A DNA stretch of 64,000 nucleotides. It comes from Cyanophora paradoxa. Its lineage: Eukaryota > Glaucocystophyceae > Cyanophorales > Cyanophoraceae. This document shows positions 36,611 through 47,011 of this stretch, piece by piece. Location of the stretch: assembly GCA_004431415.1 (NCBI GenBank), contig QPMI01000439.1:1-64000 (forward strand), given 5' to 3'. Under the pieces are notes generated by a model that saw only the letters and a program-made list of their open reading frames with translations, was not told where the DNA came from and did no database searches. The position numbers and the translations under genes were made by a program. The number at the start of each line of letters is the position of its first letter. The stretch's first letter is position 1.

Positions 36611-37807
36611 GTCGCCGGTGCGTGCGCGCCGCGCGATCTAACTCCGCAGAGGCTGCGCATTCGAACGTGAGCGCGGTTTGGCGGCACGCTGCGGACTGCT
36701 GCTGTCGGCGACTATCGCGCGCATGGATAATGATCGATCCGGATCTAGATCGGCCGGCGCGCGCCCGCCCGCCCGCCCGCGCCGGCCGAAGTCTAGACAC
36801 GCTGCTAACTGTCTCCGCTTGGTTGCGCGCAAGATACGCTGGTCGACAATCTAGGCGCGCCGCACGGGCTGACCGAACCGGCGCGGTCGGGGCTAACGCT
36901 TGCGAGGCCGGCGCGCGCTAGCGCTCTCGCTGAGGGGAGAGGAGGGCGCTGGAGGGCGCACCAGAGAGGGGAAAGGGCGACCACTATGCGAGGCGAGGTC
37001 GGGGCTCGGTGCGCGCGAGCGTCGAGGGAATACTGCGCTGCATGATGCTCCTTCATGATGGGAATTCGCAGGCCACTAATTGGTGCGAACGAAGCGCGCT
37101 CGTACCCTGCGTACATCCCCCCTCGATTTTTCTATCTGTCATCGACATGCATATGTACACTCGCTCTGTCACGCCGCGCTGCTACACGCTCGCGCGCTCG
37201 TTGCTATAGCACACTAGATGATAGCAGCTTTAGACCCGCCCTCCCGTCGCTCAGCTGAACCCAGGGCCCATGGCCAGCTCGCGCGCACGCGCAACTCTCC
37301 GCTGCTCACTCGGCTCAGTTGGTGATCAGGCGGCGGCGCGCGGCGGGAGCGCTGCCTGTCGCTACGCTTGCGAGCGCGTTTGAAGCAGCGCGCGCGTCCT
37401 CGTGTGTGTGTGCGCGCGCGCAGCTGCAGCCGTTCTTCGTACTACGGTACGCGTTCCGCGTCCGACTTAGTCCGAAGCATCGTCTCAGCAGCTGACATCC
37501 CACGGTGCTGCGGTCGCGGAGCCCGCGGAGCACTGCGGCACGCCCGTCCTCCCTGCGGGTTCCGGACCTTCCGGTCCCCGGCTCAGGGGTCCCTTCGGGC
37601 ATGGCCGGCGCCTCAGGGCCGGCGTCTCGAGCTCCGCCCGGAGCGCTAGCCGGCGCCGGGGCCGAGCCCTATTGTAGCTATATAGCTACGTGCGCCCGTT
37701 GTTGATCCGATGATCATTACTAAGTTAGCCGCTTGCAATTGCAGTTCCATAGAAGAAAGGGACATCGGCCGCGGTCTCGAAGCTCAAGGAAAGACGAGGA
37801 GGTTCAA
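36611..37807. other. intergenic, no gene seen
   Basis: 1.2 kb upstream of the transporter's probable first exon and downstream of the acyltransferase stop. It is GC-rich with GCGCGC-type runs and a CGCGCGCTCG-rich stretch near 37190-37205. CATATG/CATGCATATG motifs at about 37146-37156 and an AT-poor palindrome GGCGCCGGGGCC (37650) are the only structures noted. Open frames are Arg/Ala-rich and show no motif. Confidence 0.5.
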
Positions 37808-39435
37808 CTAGCGGCGGCGGAGGGCGTAGCAGGCGGCGGCGGCGCAGCAGGCGGCCCAGCCGGCCCAGGCGACCCAGAAGCGTGTCTTGTTCCGCTCCAG
37901 CAGTGGCCGCCGGGCCTCCTCCTCCTCCAGCTCCCTCAGCATGCGCCGCATCTCTCCCTGTTGGGGGGAGGGGGTACGTTAAGAATCGGGCGGGGGGGGG
38001 GAAGATGGAGGGAGGGGGGTAGGGGATACCTCGACCTTGGCGGCGTACTCGCGCACGTCCTCCTCCGTCGGCTCGCCCCGGAGCGGCGGGAGGGGTATGG
38101 GCGCCCCGAGCCTGGGCGGACGCGTTGTGAGAAAAAGGGAAGGGGGGGGGGAGGGGAGAAGGAGGACAGGGGGTACCGGTATCGGAGGGTGGCGGGGGTG
38201 GGTAGGTGGACGAATGGGCCCAGGGCGACGAGGAAGGGAAGGGCGAAGAAGAGGGGAAAGACGCAGAAGCGGGCGAGCCAGTGGATGCCGAGCAGCCTCG
38301 CGAGGCGCTCCCCGCGCCTAACGACGTGCAGCGTGTCGTGTGCCCCTGCAGACAAACGATCGCTGAACTCAGTGATCATGAACGGCCTGCAGCGGGCGGG
38401 CGCGCCGGCGACCGGCGCGCACCAGAGTGGGCCACGGGGATGACGGGGGTACGGGAGTTGAGGGCCATGCGAGCGTAGCTGCGCGGGTCGCTCGGGGCGC
38501 GAATCGGAGGGAGTCGCGGCGCCGCCCGCACCCGATGCGGCCTCGGAAGCAGAGGGTATGCGAATCCCGTGAGGGGCGGAAGACCTGCGGGTACACGTCG
38601 CGCGGGGGTACGGCCTGGAACGGGGGGGGGGTACGACGCGCTCGCCTCGTAGTCACCGCCCGGGGCGACCATAACGGAGTGGCGGAGGCGCTCGATGCAG
38701 TAGCGCGCGTTCGCGGGGTCCGCTCGAAGCATTCCCAGCCGCGTGAACAGCGACCCGATGTCTAGGAGGGGGCGTGAGCGTGTTATTCCCGCGGGGGAGG
38801 GGGGGGGAGGGAGGGGAGGGGGGGGGGTTGGAAGAGGGGTACGTACATGGCGCCACGAAGGCGGCCTCATGCATCATGGCGCGGAGGGGCCGCCCCAGCC
38901 CGAAGGCCCGGTACCAAACCACGAAAAGGCCCTGGAAGGGGTACAAGTCAGACGGGGGAGGCGGGGAGGAAGGCAAGGGGGTACGTGTACCCAGGCGTCC
39001 AGCGCCGTGGATCCGCCGGAGCTGCGCGTCCGTGGCTACCGGTGAGCTCGGCGTCTGCGGGAGGGCGGGAACGGCTTAAGCTTAAGCTTAAGCGCACTGG
39101 TTCCAGACGAGGATGACGGGCTGGTCTGCCGGAATGTGCTCGAGGCCGCGCGCGTCAACCTTGAAGTACGACGGGCGCCAGGACGAAGAAGACGGCGACG
39201 CCGGCGACGAGGCGGAGGCGCCGGCCGCAGCCGCGGTCGCCGGGAAGAAAGGGGTCACCCAGTCGTGGACACGCCGCAGGAGCTTGAGGTCGAGCGCCTG
39301 CGGGTGTGTCCCGTTCGCCATGCGGCCGCTCCCTCCGGAGAGGAAGCCGCAGAGCGGCGAGAAGCGCTTGTCCTGCGCGTGCCGGCGCGCCTCCTCCTCG
39401 GCGGCGGCCGCGCTCGCCGCGTCGCCGTGAGCCAT
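37808..39435 (-). CDS. TMEM68/DAGAT-like glycerolipid acyltransferase
   Basis: Predicted ER or plastid acyltransferase making glycerolipids or wax-type esters. The start at 39435 (MAHGDAASAAAAEEEARRHA) leads to QALDLKLLRRVHDWVTPFF and YFKVDARGLEHIPADQPVIL. The exon ends VWNCA by a GTGCGC donor. Splicing restores the acyltransferase motif as NHSGGSTALD, so the catalytic His codon is itself split by the intron. Further exons give GLFVVWYRAFGLGRPLRAMM, IGSLFTRLGMLRADPANARY and RLRHSVMVAPGGDYEASA (the family's PGG block), YARMALNSRTPVIPVAHSGA, and LARFCVFPLFFALPFLVALG. The C-terminal part has LGAPIPLPPLRGEPTEEDVR and a final segment FWVAWAGWAACCAAAAAYAL with an RRR tail (stop 37808-37810), probably a C-terminal anchor. 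The order and PGG/VIPV blocks match the DAGAT/TMEM68 branch, with H-x7-D rather than H-x4-D. It shares a 584-bp divergent region with the methyltransferase gene. Confidence 0.8.
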
Positions 39436-40019
39436 GCTGGTGCAGCAGCGCACACTGCTTCCCTACTCGCTAGCTCGCTTGCGACTTTCGAGCGCGCCGC
39501 TGCCGTCGCTCGCGCCGCTGCAGCTGCTGGTCCTGTCTAGATCTACCGCCAACTCGGCGCCAATGTGGACTGCCTGCTGCGCCTTATGTGGACTGCCTGC
39601 TGCGCCTTATCCAGGCGAAAATGCTGCTCCTGACAGCGCTCAATGCCGCGCAGCACCGCTCCTATCCACAGTTAACAACAGCCGGACTCGCGAGCCTTCG
39701 ACCTCGGAGGTCGAGACCCGACCTTCGTAGCGTCGCACAGCGCGCGCGCCTCTAGCTGCTGCTTCCGCTGGTAAACTGCGTCACAAAGATCGCGACAAGA
39801 CGCTCAGCGGCGGTCTGCGCCGGCTGGCTGGTTCGCACGACTGCTGCGCCGGTACCCCCGCTGAGAAGGCGCGACATAGGTAATAGGCGCCGCGCGATCA
39901 GCTGGACGAGACAGCCGCGACGAGCGCACTCCGAGAATCGGAGCAGCTTCGCGTGCCGCAGCCGATCGCCGACCCCACACGCCCGCAAGAGCGGCGCCGC
40001 GGGCGGGCGGGTCGGCGCC
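39436..40019. promoter_or_regulatory. divergent 5' region, acyltransferase / methyltransferase
   Basis: 584 bp between outward-facing starts. A 28-bp near-exact direct repeat built on ACTGCCTGCTGCGCCTTAT occurs at 39568-39586 and 39592-39611. A palindrome GACCTCGGAGGTCGAG lies at 39699-39715. No TATA box is seen. Confidence 0.5.
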
Positions 40020-40976
40020 ATGGCCGCCGACGGGGAGGCGGCGTCCAGCGAGGACTTCTTCTGCCCCGACATGTTCCTGCTGCGCAGCTACGTCGAGCGA
40101 GAGTTCACGTTCGGCCCGCACACGATCCGCGCGCTCGTCTCCAGCGCCGCCTGCACGGATTTCGACCTTACGGGCCAGACCGGTGCGCCGCACGCGCAGG
40201 CGGAGCTGTTGAACGCAATTCGCGGTGTGACGTGCGCGCCCCGCGCTTCGTTCGCAGTCTGGCCGGGAGCGATCCTCCTCTCGCGCTTCCTGCTGGAGCG
40301 GCGAGCGGCGCTGGAGGGCCGCAGCGCGTTGGAACTCGGCGCCGGCCTCGGCCTGTGCGGACTCCTCGCGGTGCAGCTCGGCGCGTCGCGGGCGCTTCTG
40401 ACGGACGGCTCCGACATTGTCGTCGAGGTCCTCTCTCAGAACGTCGCGCTGCAGCAGCCGCCCCTCCGCGGTGCGCGAGCGTGCCGAGCTCCGCGCGCCG
40501 ACTCGAACCCGATTTGAATTCGATCGCAGAGCGCCTCGCCGCGCGTCGCCTCATGTGGGCCGACGAGGCGGACGAGGCCGCCGCTGACGCGTCCGGCCCC
40601 TTCGACGTGCTCCTTGCCGCTGACGTCATCTACCGCACGCACTCCATACCCCCCTTCACCGCCTCCGTCCGGCGCTTCCTCTCCGCCCCTCGAGCCCCCG
40701 GCGCCCCTACCCCCGTCTGCTTCCTCGGGTGCGTACCCTCCTGTGTGCCCTAGGCCTCGACTGTCCCCGCCGCGGCTGATTCCGTCGCGTACCCCCCGCA
40801 GCTTCATCCCCCGGTCCCAGCTCCTCCACGACGCCCTCGATGAGGCGATACCCCGGGCGGGCCTGCGGGTAAGGGCGGTGCAGCCCTGGGCGGCGTTCGC
40901 GGGCCCTGGGGAGCCCTGCCCCGCCGAGGGCGCCTGCGTGTACGAGATAGCTATAGAGGCTGGGGCCGTGAGCTAG
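40020..40976 (+). CDS. METTL21/FAM86-like protein lysine methyltransferase (Methyltransf_16)
   Basis: SAM-dependent methyltransferase; family members methylate lysine in chaperones or translation factors. The start at 40020 (MAADGEAASSEDFFCPDMF) leads to LLRSYVEREFTFGPHTIRAL. An intron (GTGCGC donor at about 40184) joins this to VWPGAILLSRFLLERR, the family's (V/L)WxxA..L signature. SAM motif I is ALELGAGLGLCGLLAVQLGA (about 40325-40385) with LTDGSD after it. After a second intron comes DVLLAADVIYR (about 40603-40635), the DxxY-type post-motif, and the last exon FIPRSQLLHDALDEAI to the stop at 40974-40976. Full-length by comparison with the family (about 280 residues), no missing core motif. 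The target protein is not predictable. Confidence 0.85.
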
Positions 40977-41603
40977 CTCGCTGGCGATACTATGATATTG
41001 ATATTCGAATTCTATCGATATCCTGACGTAAGAATTAAGCCAGACCAGGGTCAAGGGGTCGTATACGTAGCGTTTCGTGGCGGCCGCAGGAGAGCCCAGC
41101 AAGAGCCTGCGGACCGCGCTCGTCGACGCGCAGGCGCGCAAGGACGGATGCTGCAGCTGCATTCGCAGACACTTTCCGCGGGGTCGGCAGCCGGCTCAGG
41201 CGGCGCTGACGTTGTGGAGGCCACGCTGGCCCGGGGCGGGCGCGTTAGCGATGCGAGCTGATCGTGAACAGCGCTCCGAGGGACTCTCGTCGCACCTTCG
41301 CGGTCCTTCAGCTTGGCGAGTGCGGCAAACCTCGCCTTCCTGTTCGCGCTCCGTGCAGCATCCATCAAGCGGTGCGGACGCCTGCAACTAAGAGCCGGCG
41401 TCGCGCGGCTGCGCTGTGGTCGCGTGCGGACGCGCGACCCGTCAATGCGCCACCCCTCTAGCTCTAGCTCTAGCTCTAGAGACCGCGTGATTCGAGCTTA
41501 AGCTTCAGAGCAGAACCTCATCGCAGCGCCAGCCAAAGTGGCGTGTGAATTTGATCCGAAGGGGGTACTGTACTGATTGGTGCAAATTTGATCGATCGAC
41601 ACA
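40977..41603. other. intergenic, no gene seen
   Basis: The first 80 bp are AT-rich (GATACTATGATATTGATATTCG, about 40985-41006). A (TAGCTC)n run lies at about 41460-41478 and an AT-rich block TGAATTTGATCCG upstream of the stress-protein start. Open frames there lack motifs. Confidence 0.45.
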
Positions 41604-42469
41604 ATGGGGCGCTTCGTGATCGGCCTGGATGGATCGCCGGAGAGTATGGCGGCGCTGCAGTTCGCGCGGGAGAAGCTGCTGCGCCCCGGCGACGACCTTG
41701 TCCTCGCGCGATGCGGTGCGCCTCGAACTCCGTGTGCCCGTGCGCCGTCTCTGATGCAAGTGCGCAGTCCAGAACCCGTCCGAAATCAAATATCGATCCG
41801 CGCGCCCTGCGCCCGCGTTGCTCATGCCGCGCTCGCTCTCGCTGCCCGCGCGCCGCTGCCCTTGACCGCCCGCTTTTCTGACACGGCGTACATCATGAAC
41901 TTGGTAACGAGCTCCGCGGCGCTACCGTTGGCTTTCTTGACTGGCGTCCGTGATGCAGCCCTCGTACGACCCGCACATCGTGGAGCACTTGAAGAAGCTG
42001 GCGCGGGAGCACCTGGAGGACATCAGCATCCGCCTGACGCTCGAGAACGTGCGCATGCCGCCCGCTCTACTTGAGGCGCACAGCTCGAGACGCGCGCCAG
42101 ATTCCGCACTCGAAGGCGGTGCTGTCAGGCGACGCGAGGCACGAGCTGCCGAACCTCGCGCAGGAAGTCGACGCGGATGCCATCATCGTCGGCACGCGGG
42201 GACTCGGGCTCGCTTCCCGGTGCGCCTGTGCTTGGACCCCGACCAGCGGGGCCAGCGCGGGCGCTCACGCGACCGGCCTGTGATCGCGCAGCGCCTTCCT
42301 CGGCTCCGTCTCCTCCGATCTCGTGCACAACTCGCCCGTCTCCGTCCTCGTCGTCCCGTTGCGCGCCCCCCGCCCGCCAAACCGCGAGCCTGCGCTAATC
42401 CCCCGGCTGCCCAGGATGCGGCCCGGCGCGGAGGATTCGTCCCAGATCCCGGTGATAAACGTGGAGTAA
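41604..42469 (+). CDS. universal stress protein (UspA family)
   Basis: Small nucleotide-binding stress protein. The start at 41604 gives MGRFVIGLDGSPESMAALQF, the family's (V)ALDGS..S.ALxxA start. Internal exons carry HIVEHLKKLAREHLEDISI and HELPNLAQEVDADAIIVGTR (about 42130-42200), and the ATP-type loop G-x2-G-x9-G-S splits over an intron as GTRGLGLASR / AFLGSVSSDLVHNSPVSVLV (about 42185-42350). Unusually it continues about 35 residues past the usual end with a Pro/Arg-rich tail ending IPVINVE, stop at 42467-42469. Converges with adenine phosphoribosyltransferase. Confidence 0.85.
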
Positions 42470-42712
42470 AGCGATGGTTCAACGAAACTGCATTGGAATT
42501 CTTACACGCACATGAAATCAATTTTCTACATAAAAGCTACGTAACCTGCCTGAAACAGTACTGTACATTTGTTAAATAAAGTAAGGACATGCATCATCAT
42601 CATGCATCAACGATATCATAGCTGCTGCTGGCCTGCAGGCTTTAGAAAGCAAAATTGAAGAGCTCAGGGATCGGCCGGAGAGAAAAGCCTCCAGCAAACG
42701 GTCGGCACAGTC
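42470..42712. other. convergent 3' spacer, AT-rich
   Basis: 243 bp shared by two 3' ends. AT-rich stretches include CAATTTTCTACATAAAAGC and GTTAAATAAAGTAAGG (42560-42585), and a tandem CATCAT/GCATCA run occurs at about 42590-42610. AATAAA at about 42575 is a candidate polyadenylation signal for the stress-protein gene. Confidence 0.5.
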
Positions 42713-43618
42713 TCAGTGGCCGTCAAAGGAGACGAGAGAGAAGACGGGGCGGGCGCCGAGGCGGGCCCGGCCGCCGAGGTCTGGAAGCTCGACCACGAAA
42801 GCGCACTCGACGACAACGCCGCCGAGCTGCTCAACTGCAGGGAGCGCGTCAGCGTTATCGCTTAGAAGCAAGCGCGCGCTAGATGCGGCGCACCCAGCTT
42901 CGCGCCGGCCTCCATCGTGCCGCCGGTGGCAATGAGGTCGTCGAAGAGCACGAGCCGCTGGCCCTTGTGCACGGCGTCCTCGTGCATCTCGATCACGTCC
43001 GTCCCGTACTCGAGCGCGTATTCCATCCGAACTTTCTTTCCTGCAGAGGGAATGAGACGCGCACTGGCGAAGAAACGAGGAGCAGCGCGGACCTGGCAGC
43101 TTGCCCTTCTTGCGGATGAGCACGAAGGGCACCTTCAGGGCGAGCGCGAGAGGGGCGCCGAAGATGAAACCGCGGCTCTCAATGCCTACGCGGGCGGGCG
43201 TGTGAGACGGGACCGGCAGGGACGTGGTGATCGCGCGGGAGGGGGAAATTGTGTTCCTAAGACGTCCGTTTCCGCAGCGCCGCGAGCGGCGTCAGATATA
43301 TGCTTGTCTACGGTGTTTGACTCATCATCGGAGCACTCTAGGCGCAGAGCGGGCCACCAGACGATCGCACCGGCGACGGCATCGACGCCCATCGAGCGGT
43401 AACGCTCAGCGAGCAAATCGATCGACTTCTGGAACGCCGCGGGGTTCATGATGAGCGTCGTGACATCGCGGAACAGGATGCCTGCAGAGCGCGACCGATC
43501 AGCACGACCGATCGCGAGCCCCACGCGTCCGGCGAGCGAGAAGCGGCGCACCCGGCTTGGGGAAGTCGGGGATGGCGCGGATGGCGTTCTTGATGAGCTC
43601 CTTGTCCGCCGACGCCAT
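42713..43618 (-). CDS. apt: adenine phosphoribosyltransferase (APRT)
   Basis: Purine salvage: converts adenine plus PRPP to AMP. The start at 43618 ([20 protein letters not shown]) joins [20 protein letters not shown] (about 43430-43490) and [16 protein letters not shown]. Next is [16 protein letters not shown] (about 43150-43190), [13 protein letters not shown], a [20 protein letters not shown] region (about 42975-43050) and the PRPP motif [20 protein letters not shown] (about 42900-42960). The final exon reads [28 protein letters not shown] with the stop at 42713-42715. All expected APRT motifs are present, so it should be active. It shares a 263-bp divergent region with the lipocalin gene. 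Confidence 0.94.
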
Positions 43619-43881
43619 CTTTATGTGCGGTACCCGGAGCCCACCCTCCCTCCCCCTCGCGCTTTTTTTCCTCCAACCTTCTGACTTCGGAGTCGCCCCG
43701 CACGCACGCGCGGAGACCGGCAGCAGAGTTCGCGGCGCTTCGCACCGGCAGCAAAGCAGCACCTCGCCCGCAGTAACTGCGGCCGCCGCTTGACGCCCCG
43801 ACTCTCCGAGCCAGCGCGAACCGCGCGGGGCAGGCTCGCTCGACAGCGGAAGAGAAGGTCCGGGGCAACCTGATCTCAGCG
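43619..43881. promoter_or_regulatory. 263-bp divergent promoter, APRT / lipocalin
   Basis: Two start codons 263 bp apart in opposite directions. A GCGCGG and CGGCGCTTCG-rich stretch, no TATA box. Either gene could read through part of the region, since the frames overlapping it are Arg/Ala/Ser-rich. Confidence 0.5.
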
Positions 43882-45378
43882 ATGGTGCGAGAGCCCGCCC
43901 GGCCGCGCCCGCCGGCCCTCGCAAGCCCGCTCCCTGCGCGCGCCCTTCTGGGCCGCAAGCTTCTTGACTGCCCCCCCGCCGCGCAGGCTTCCCGGCGTTC
44001 CGCGGCCTCCGTGGGCTTTGTTCTCATCGGGCTTGTGCTTCTCTGCTCGGCTCCCAGCGCGAATGCGATCGAGCAGTTCCTGAACCGCCTCCGGTGAGCG
44101 AGCGAGCGGGCGGCCCGGCTATCCTACGAGCCGCGCCGCCAAGACGCTCCTCAATCTAAACGAATCGATGCCGCGTGCAGCGGCGCGATGGTCCCGCCCA
44201 CGACCGTCGACGAGCTCGACCTGAGCAAGTACGAGGGGTCCGCGTCCCATCCTTCTGCGCCACGCGCTAAAGCTTGCTGCCGCTCTAAAACTTGATTCCC
44301 ATCAGGCGCTGGTACGAAATCGCCTCGAGTGTGGCTGTCAAGGTGCGATGAGCTCCGAGGCTCTCCTGCGCGAGATTTGATCCGCGGGGTCGCTCACCCG
44401 GCCGCTCCCTTCCTGCCCGCAGGCGACCTTCCAGATCGGTGCGCAGCAGCTCGCGCTCGCCCCGGGCGCCTTGTGCCTCCCCGCGGTCCGACCGTGCCCG
44501 GCGGTCGACGTCGCTCGCCCCGCGCGCAGGCTGCAAGTGTGTCACGGCGACGTACCAGTACTTCCCCCAGAACCAGACCATCGGCGTGCTGAACCGCTGC
44601 GTCCTTCCCTTCGGCTCTCTCATCTACGCCATTCCCGGAGTCGCCCGCGTCGTCAGTGCGTGTGCTCGAATCCGCCGGGCGGCATATCATCCATCCATCT
44701 CGCATTCGAATCGAATTTGATCCCCGCGCGCGCCCGCCCACCCGCCCGCCTGTTCGCAGACGCGACCCAGGCGCCCGGGAAGCTGGAGGTTCGCCTCTTC
44801 TCCCGCTTCTCGCCGCAGACGGGCTCCAAGTACTGGGTCAACTGGCTCGGCCCCGAGATCGAGGGGTACGACGGCAAGATGTACTACTCGGCTGCCGTCG
44901 TCACGGACGAGCGCCGCCTCTTCGTCTGGATCCTCTCCCGCTTCTCCACGGTCCGAAAAAAACAAAAAATTTCGCCTCTCCGGAACCCCCTTATGACGCC
45001 GTACCCCCCCGACGCGCTCAGATGAGCGACGAGGTGTACGAGGCGATCCTCGCGGAGCTCTCGAACCGCGGCTTCTTCCCCTCCCTCCTGCCTCGTTCCC
45101 GCCAGGCGAGCAACCCCCCCCTCTCCCTTCCCCCTCCCCCGCCCTCTCCACTCCATGTCTGAGCCTGTATCCCCCTCCCCCGGCAGGACCCGGCGTGCGA
45201 CTACGACTCGATTCCGCCGGCGATGAACGCGATGTTCCCGGTACCCTCCCCCACTCACGTCATACTTTCTAGGGCTTACAATTACTATACCCCATCTCAG
45301 AACCTCCGTGGCGACCCCGGCTTCACGATCCCGTCTCTTGACGAGCTCCTTGGGAGCCTCTTCAGCACTGGCCCGTAA
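43882..45378 (+). CDS. lipocalin, probably plastid (thylakoid-lumen type)
   Basis: Small ligand-binding barrel protein; plastid lipocalins protect thylakoid lipids. The start at 43882 gives an Arg/Pro/Ala-rich leader (MVREPARPRPPALASPL) followed by a hydrophobic segment VGFVLIGLVLLCSAPSANA with an AxA-type cleavage site, a two-part leader as used for lumen import. The lipocalin signature is split across exons as LSKYEG (about 44222-44238) and RWYEIASSVAVK (about 44310-44343), giving GxW. Next are CKCVTATYQYFPQNQTIGVL (about 44530-44590), LEVRLFSRFSPQTGSKYWV and EGYDGKMYYSAAVVTDERRL. Exons after 45020 give DEVYEAILAELSNRGFFPSL and the end IPSLDELLGSLFSTGP, stop at 45376-45378. One intron at 45106 uses a GC donor. 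The lumen location is inference. Confidence 0.82.
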
Positions 45379-47011
45379 ACGGGCCAAGAAGAAAATTTCG
45401 CTAGTAGCGAGTTAGGCGGGGGCCGCCGCCCGCGGCCGGCCGTCCCCCTGCTAGGGGGACCCCCGGCCTGGATATCGATGTCCTTAGGCCTAGGTTTCTC
45501 TTTTATCTTCCGCCGAACGAACTGGGAGCGCGGGCAGCTCTCCCTTCTTCAGCAGATGTGCAACGGTTAGCGATAGTTTTTCAATCCTTTGTGGCCCTGC
45601 ACGTGCTTAGATTATAATTGAGATTATGTCCAACGCTCTCTCGAAGCACTCTTGTTGCAGTTAAGATTACCGTACTAGCTGCGCATGCGCATGCATCAGT
45701 TCAGATTACCCTGCACGGCCATTTTCAGATGCTGGGGCCGCCGCCCGGGGGCCGCGAGGGCGGCATGCGCAAGATCCGGAGCCGTCTATAAATTAGATTA
45801 TAATTGTGATTGTGTCCAGCGCTCATTCGAATCACTCCCCTCGCGGTTCGGATTACCGTGGTACGAGCTGCACATGCATGTGCTCTGTGTAATTTTCGTC
45901 TCGTGTAATTTTCCTTCAAAAAATGCGGAATGCACACATGTGCTCGTCCTGCACATGCATCCCTTCAAAAAATGCTTCGAGCACATGTATGCATTCCGCA
46001 TTTTTTGAAGGGATGCATGTGCGTTTTTTGAAGGGATGCATTCCGTTTTTTTTATGATGCATGCAGGGATGCATTTGAAGGGATCCCTTCAAAAAATGCT
46101 TCATCATCACTTTCCGATGATCCGGGACCCGAATTCGAAATTAAAGCCGGGACCGTCGGACCGCCGGCGCCGGGCGCCGGCCGGCCGCGGGCGCCGCCGC
46201 GGCTAGCTAGCGCTATCGGCCGCCGCGGCCCGCCGGCGATCCTGGAAATATCATGATCATATGCCAAGAAGATGAGTCTTCGAATTCGTAGCCAGCTAGC
46301 GCTGACTGTGGATTAAAAAAGTAGTGGGGGTAGAGCAACTTTCGGCTTGGCCAATGGAAAGAGCCTGTTACCTGACCTACCGGGGTACGCGCGCAAATTG
46401 ATTAGGGCAACTTCGGGCCGAGCGCCGACGCCCGGCGGCCGCCGAGTCATCAGACTCGCGCATGCGCATCAGACTGCGGCGCAGCCCGACCCGCGCGCGC
46501 AGCCTTGCACTGCGGCAGCTGCAGGCTGCGAGCAACGGGAGCGAGGCAAGCGCAAGGCGCGCGCGCCGCAACTTTGGCCCGCAAGCCTTCAGCCGCGCGC
46601 GCGTTCGCCGCCGGCTAGCGCTGCGGAATTCGAAACTCATCGAACCTTCCATTGCAAGCTTCATTATATAAGTGGCGCCCGGCTCCAGCAGGGCTCCGCG
46701 CGCAAGCTGCAGCTGTGCCAGCGCCGCGCACGACGCTATAGCTAGAAGCTGCAGCTGCAGAATTCGAAGCCGCCCCCTCCCGCGGCGTCCCGCGCGCGTC
46801 AGCTGCCAGCTGCAGCCGCCCGCGACGTCGACCCCGCGAAGTCTAGGTCTTCATTTCAGAGTAATAGTGCAGGACGCCGACCGTCGGACCGTCGGACTAC
46901 GGGCGACGACACAGCGACGTCCGACGGTCGGCGCGCATGCGCAGCAGCTGCATCCAGCAGTTGCGTGCTTCTCACGCACACATTCGAATTCGTGCTCCTC
47001 GTACGGCGGCC
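45379..47011. other. 1.6-kb intergenic region with inverted repeats
   Basis: The left part alternates GC palindromes (GGGGCCGCCGCCCGGGGGCC, 45733-45752) with AT-rich segments. A cluster of inverted repeats lies at 45912-46108 and is described separately. From about 46320 on, the sequence is GC-rich with many CTGCAG/GCTGCAGC palindromes (46690-46830). Open frames here (for instance from 46672) are Ser/Arg/Cys-rich and carry no recognisable motif, so none is called. Confidence 0.5.
45912..46108. repeat. cluster of inverted and direct repeats (possible foldback element)
   Basis: The stretch CCTTCAAAAAATGCGGAATG onward (45912-45946) pairs with its near-complement at about 45975-46010 (ATTCCGCATTTTTTGAAGG), leaving a loop of about 30 bases. 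The core CCCTTCAAAAAATGC occurs again at about 45960-45975 and 46083-46098, and its complement TTTTTTGAAGGGATGCAT recurs at about 45995-46015 and 46025-46042. No transposase frame is nearby. It resembles the hairpin of a small non-autonomous element or a stacked hairpin in a transcript. Confidence 0.75.

Noticed and set aside
36611-37807. open frames at 37368-37705
   Set aside because: Arg/Ala/Pro-rich without motif or a supporting neighbour exon.
45912-46108. possible CRISPR array
   Set aside because: Repeats are in both orientations, spacing is irregular, and the genome is eukaryotic.
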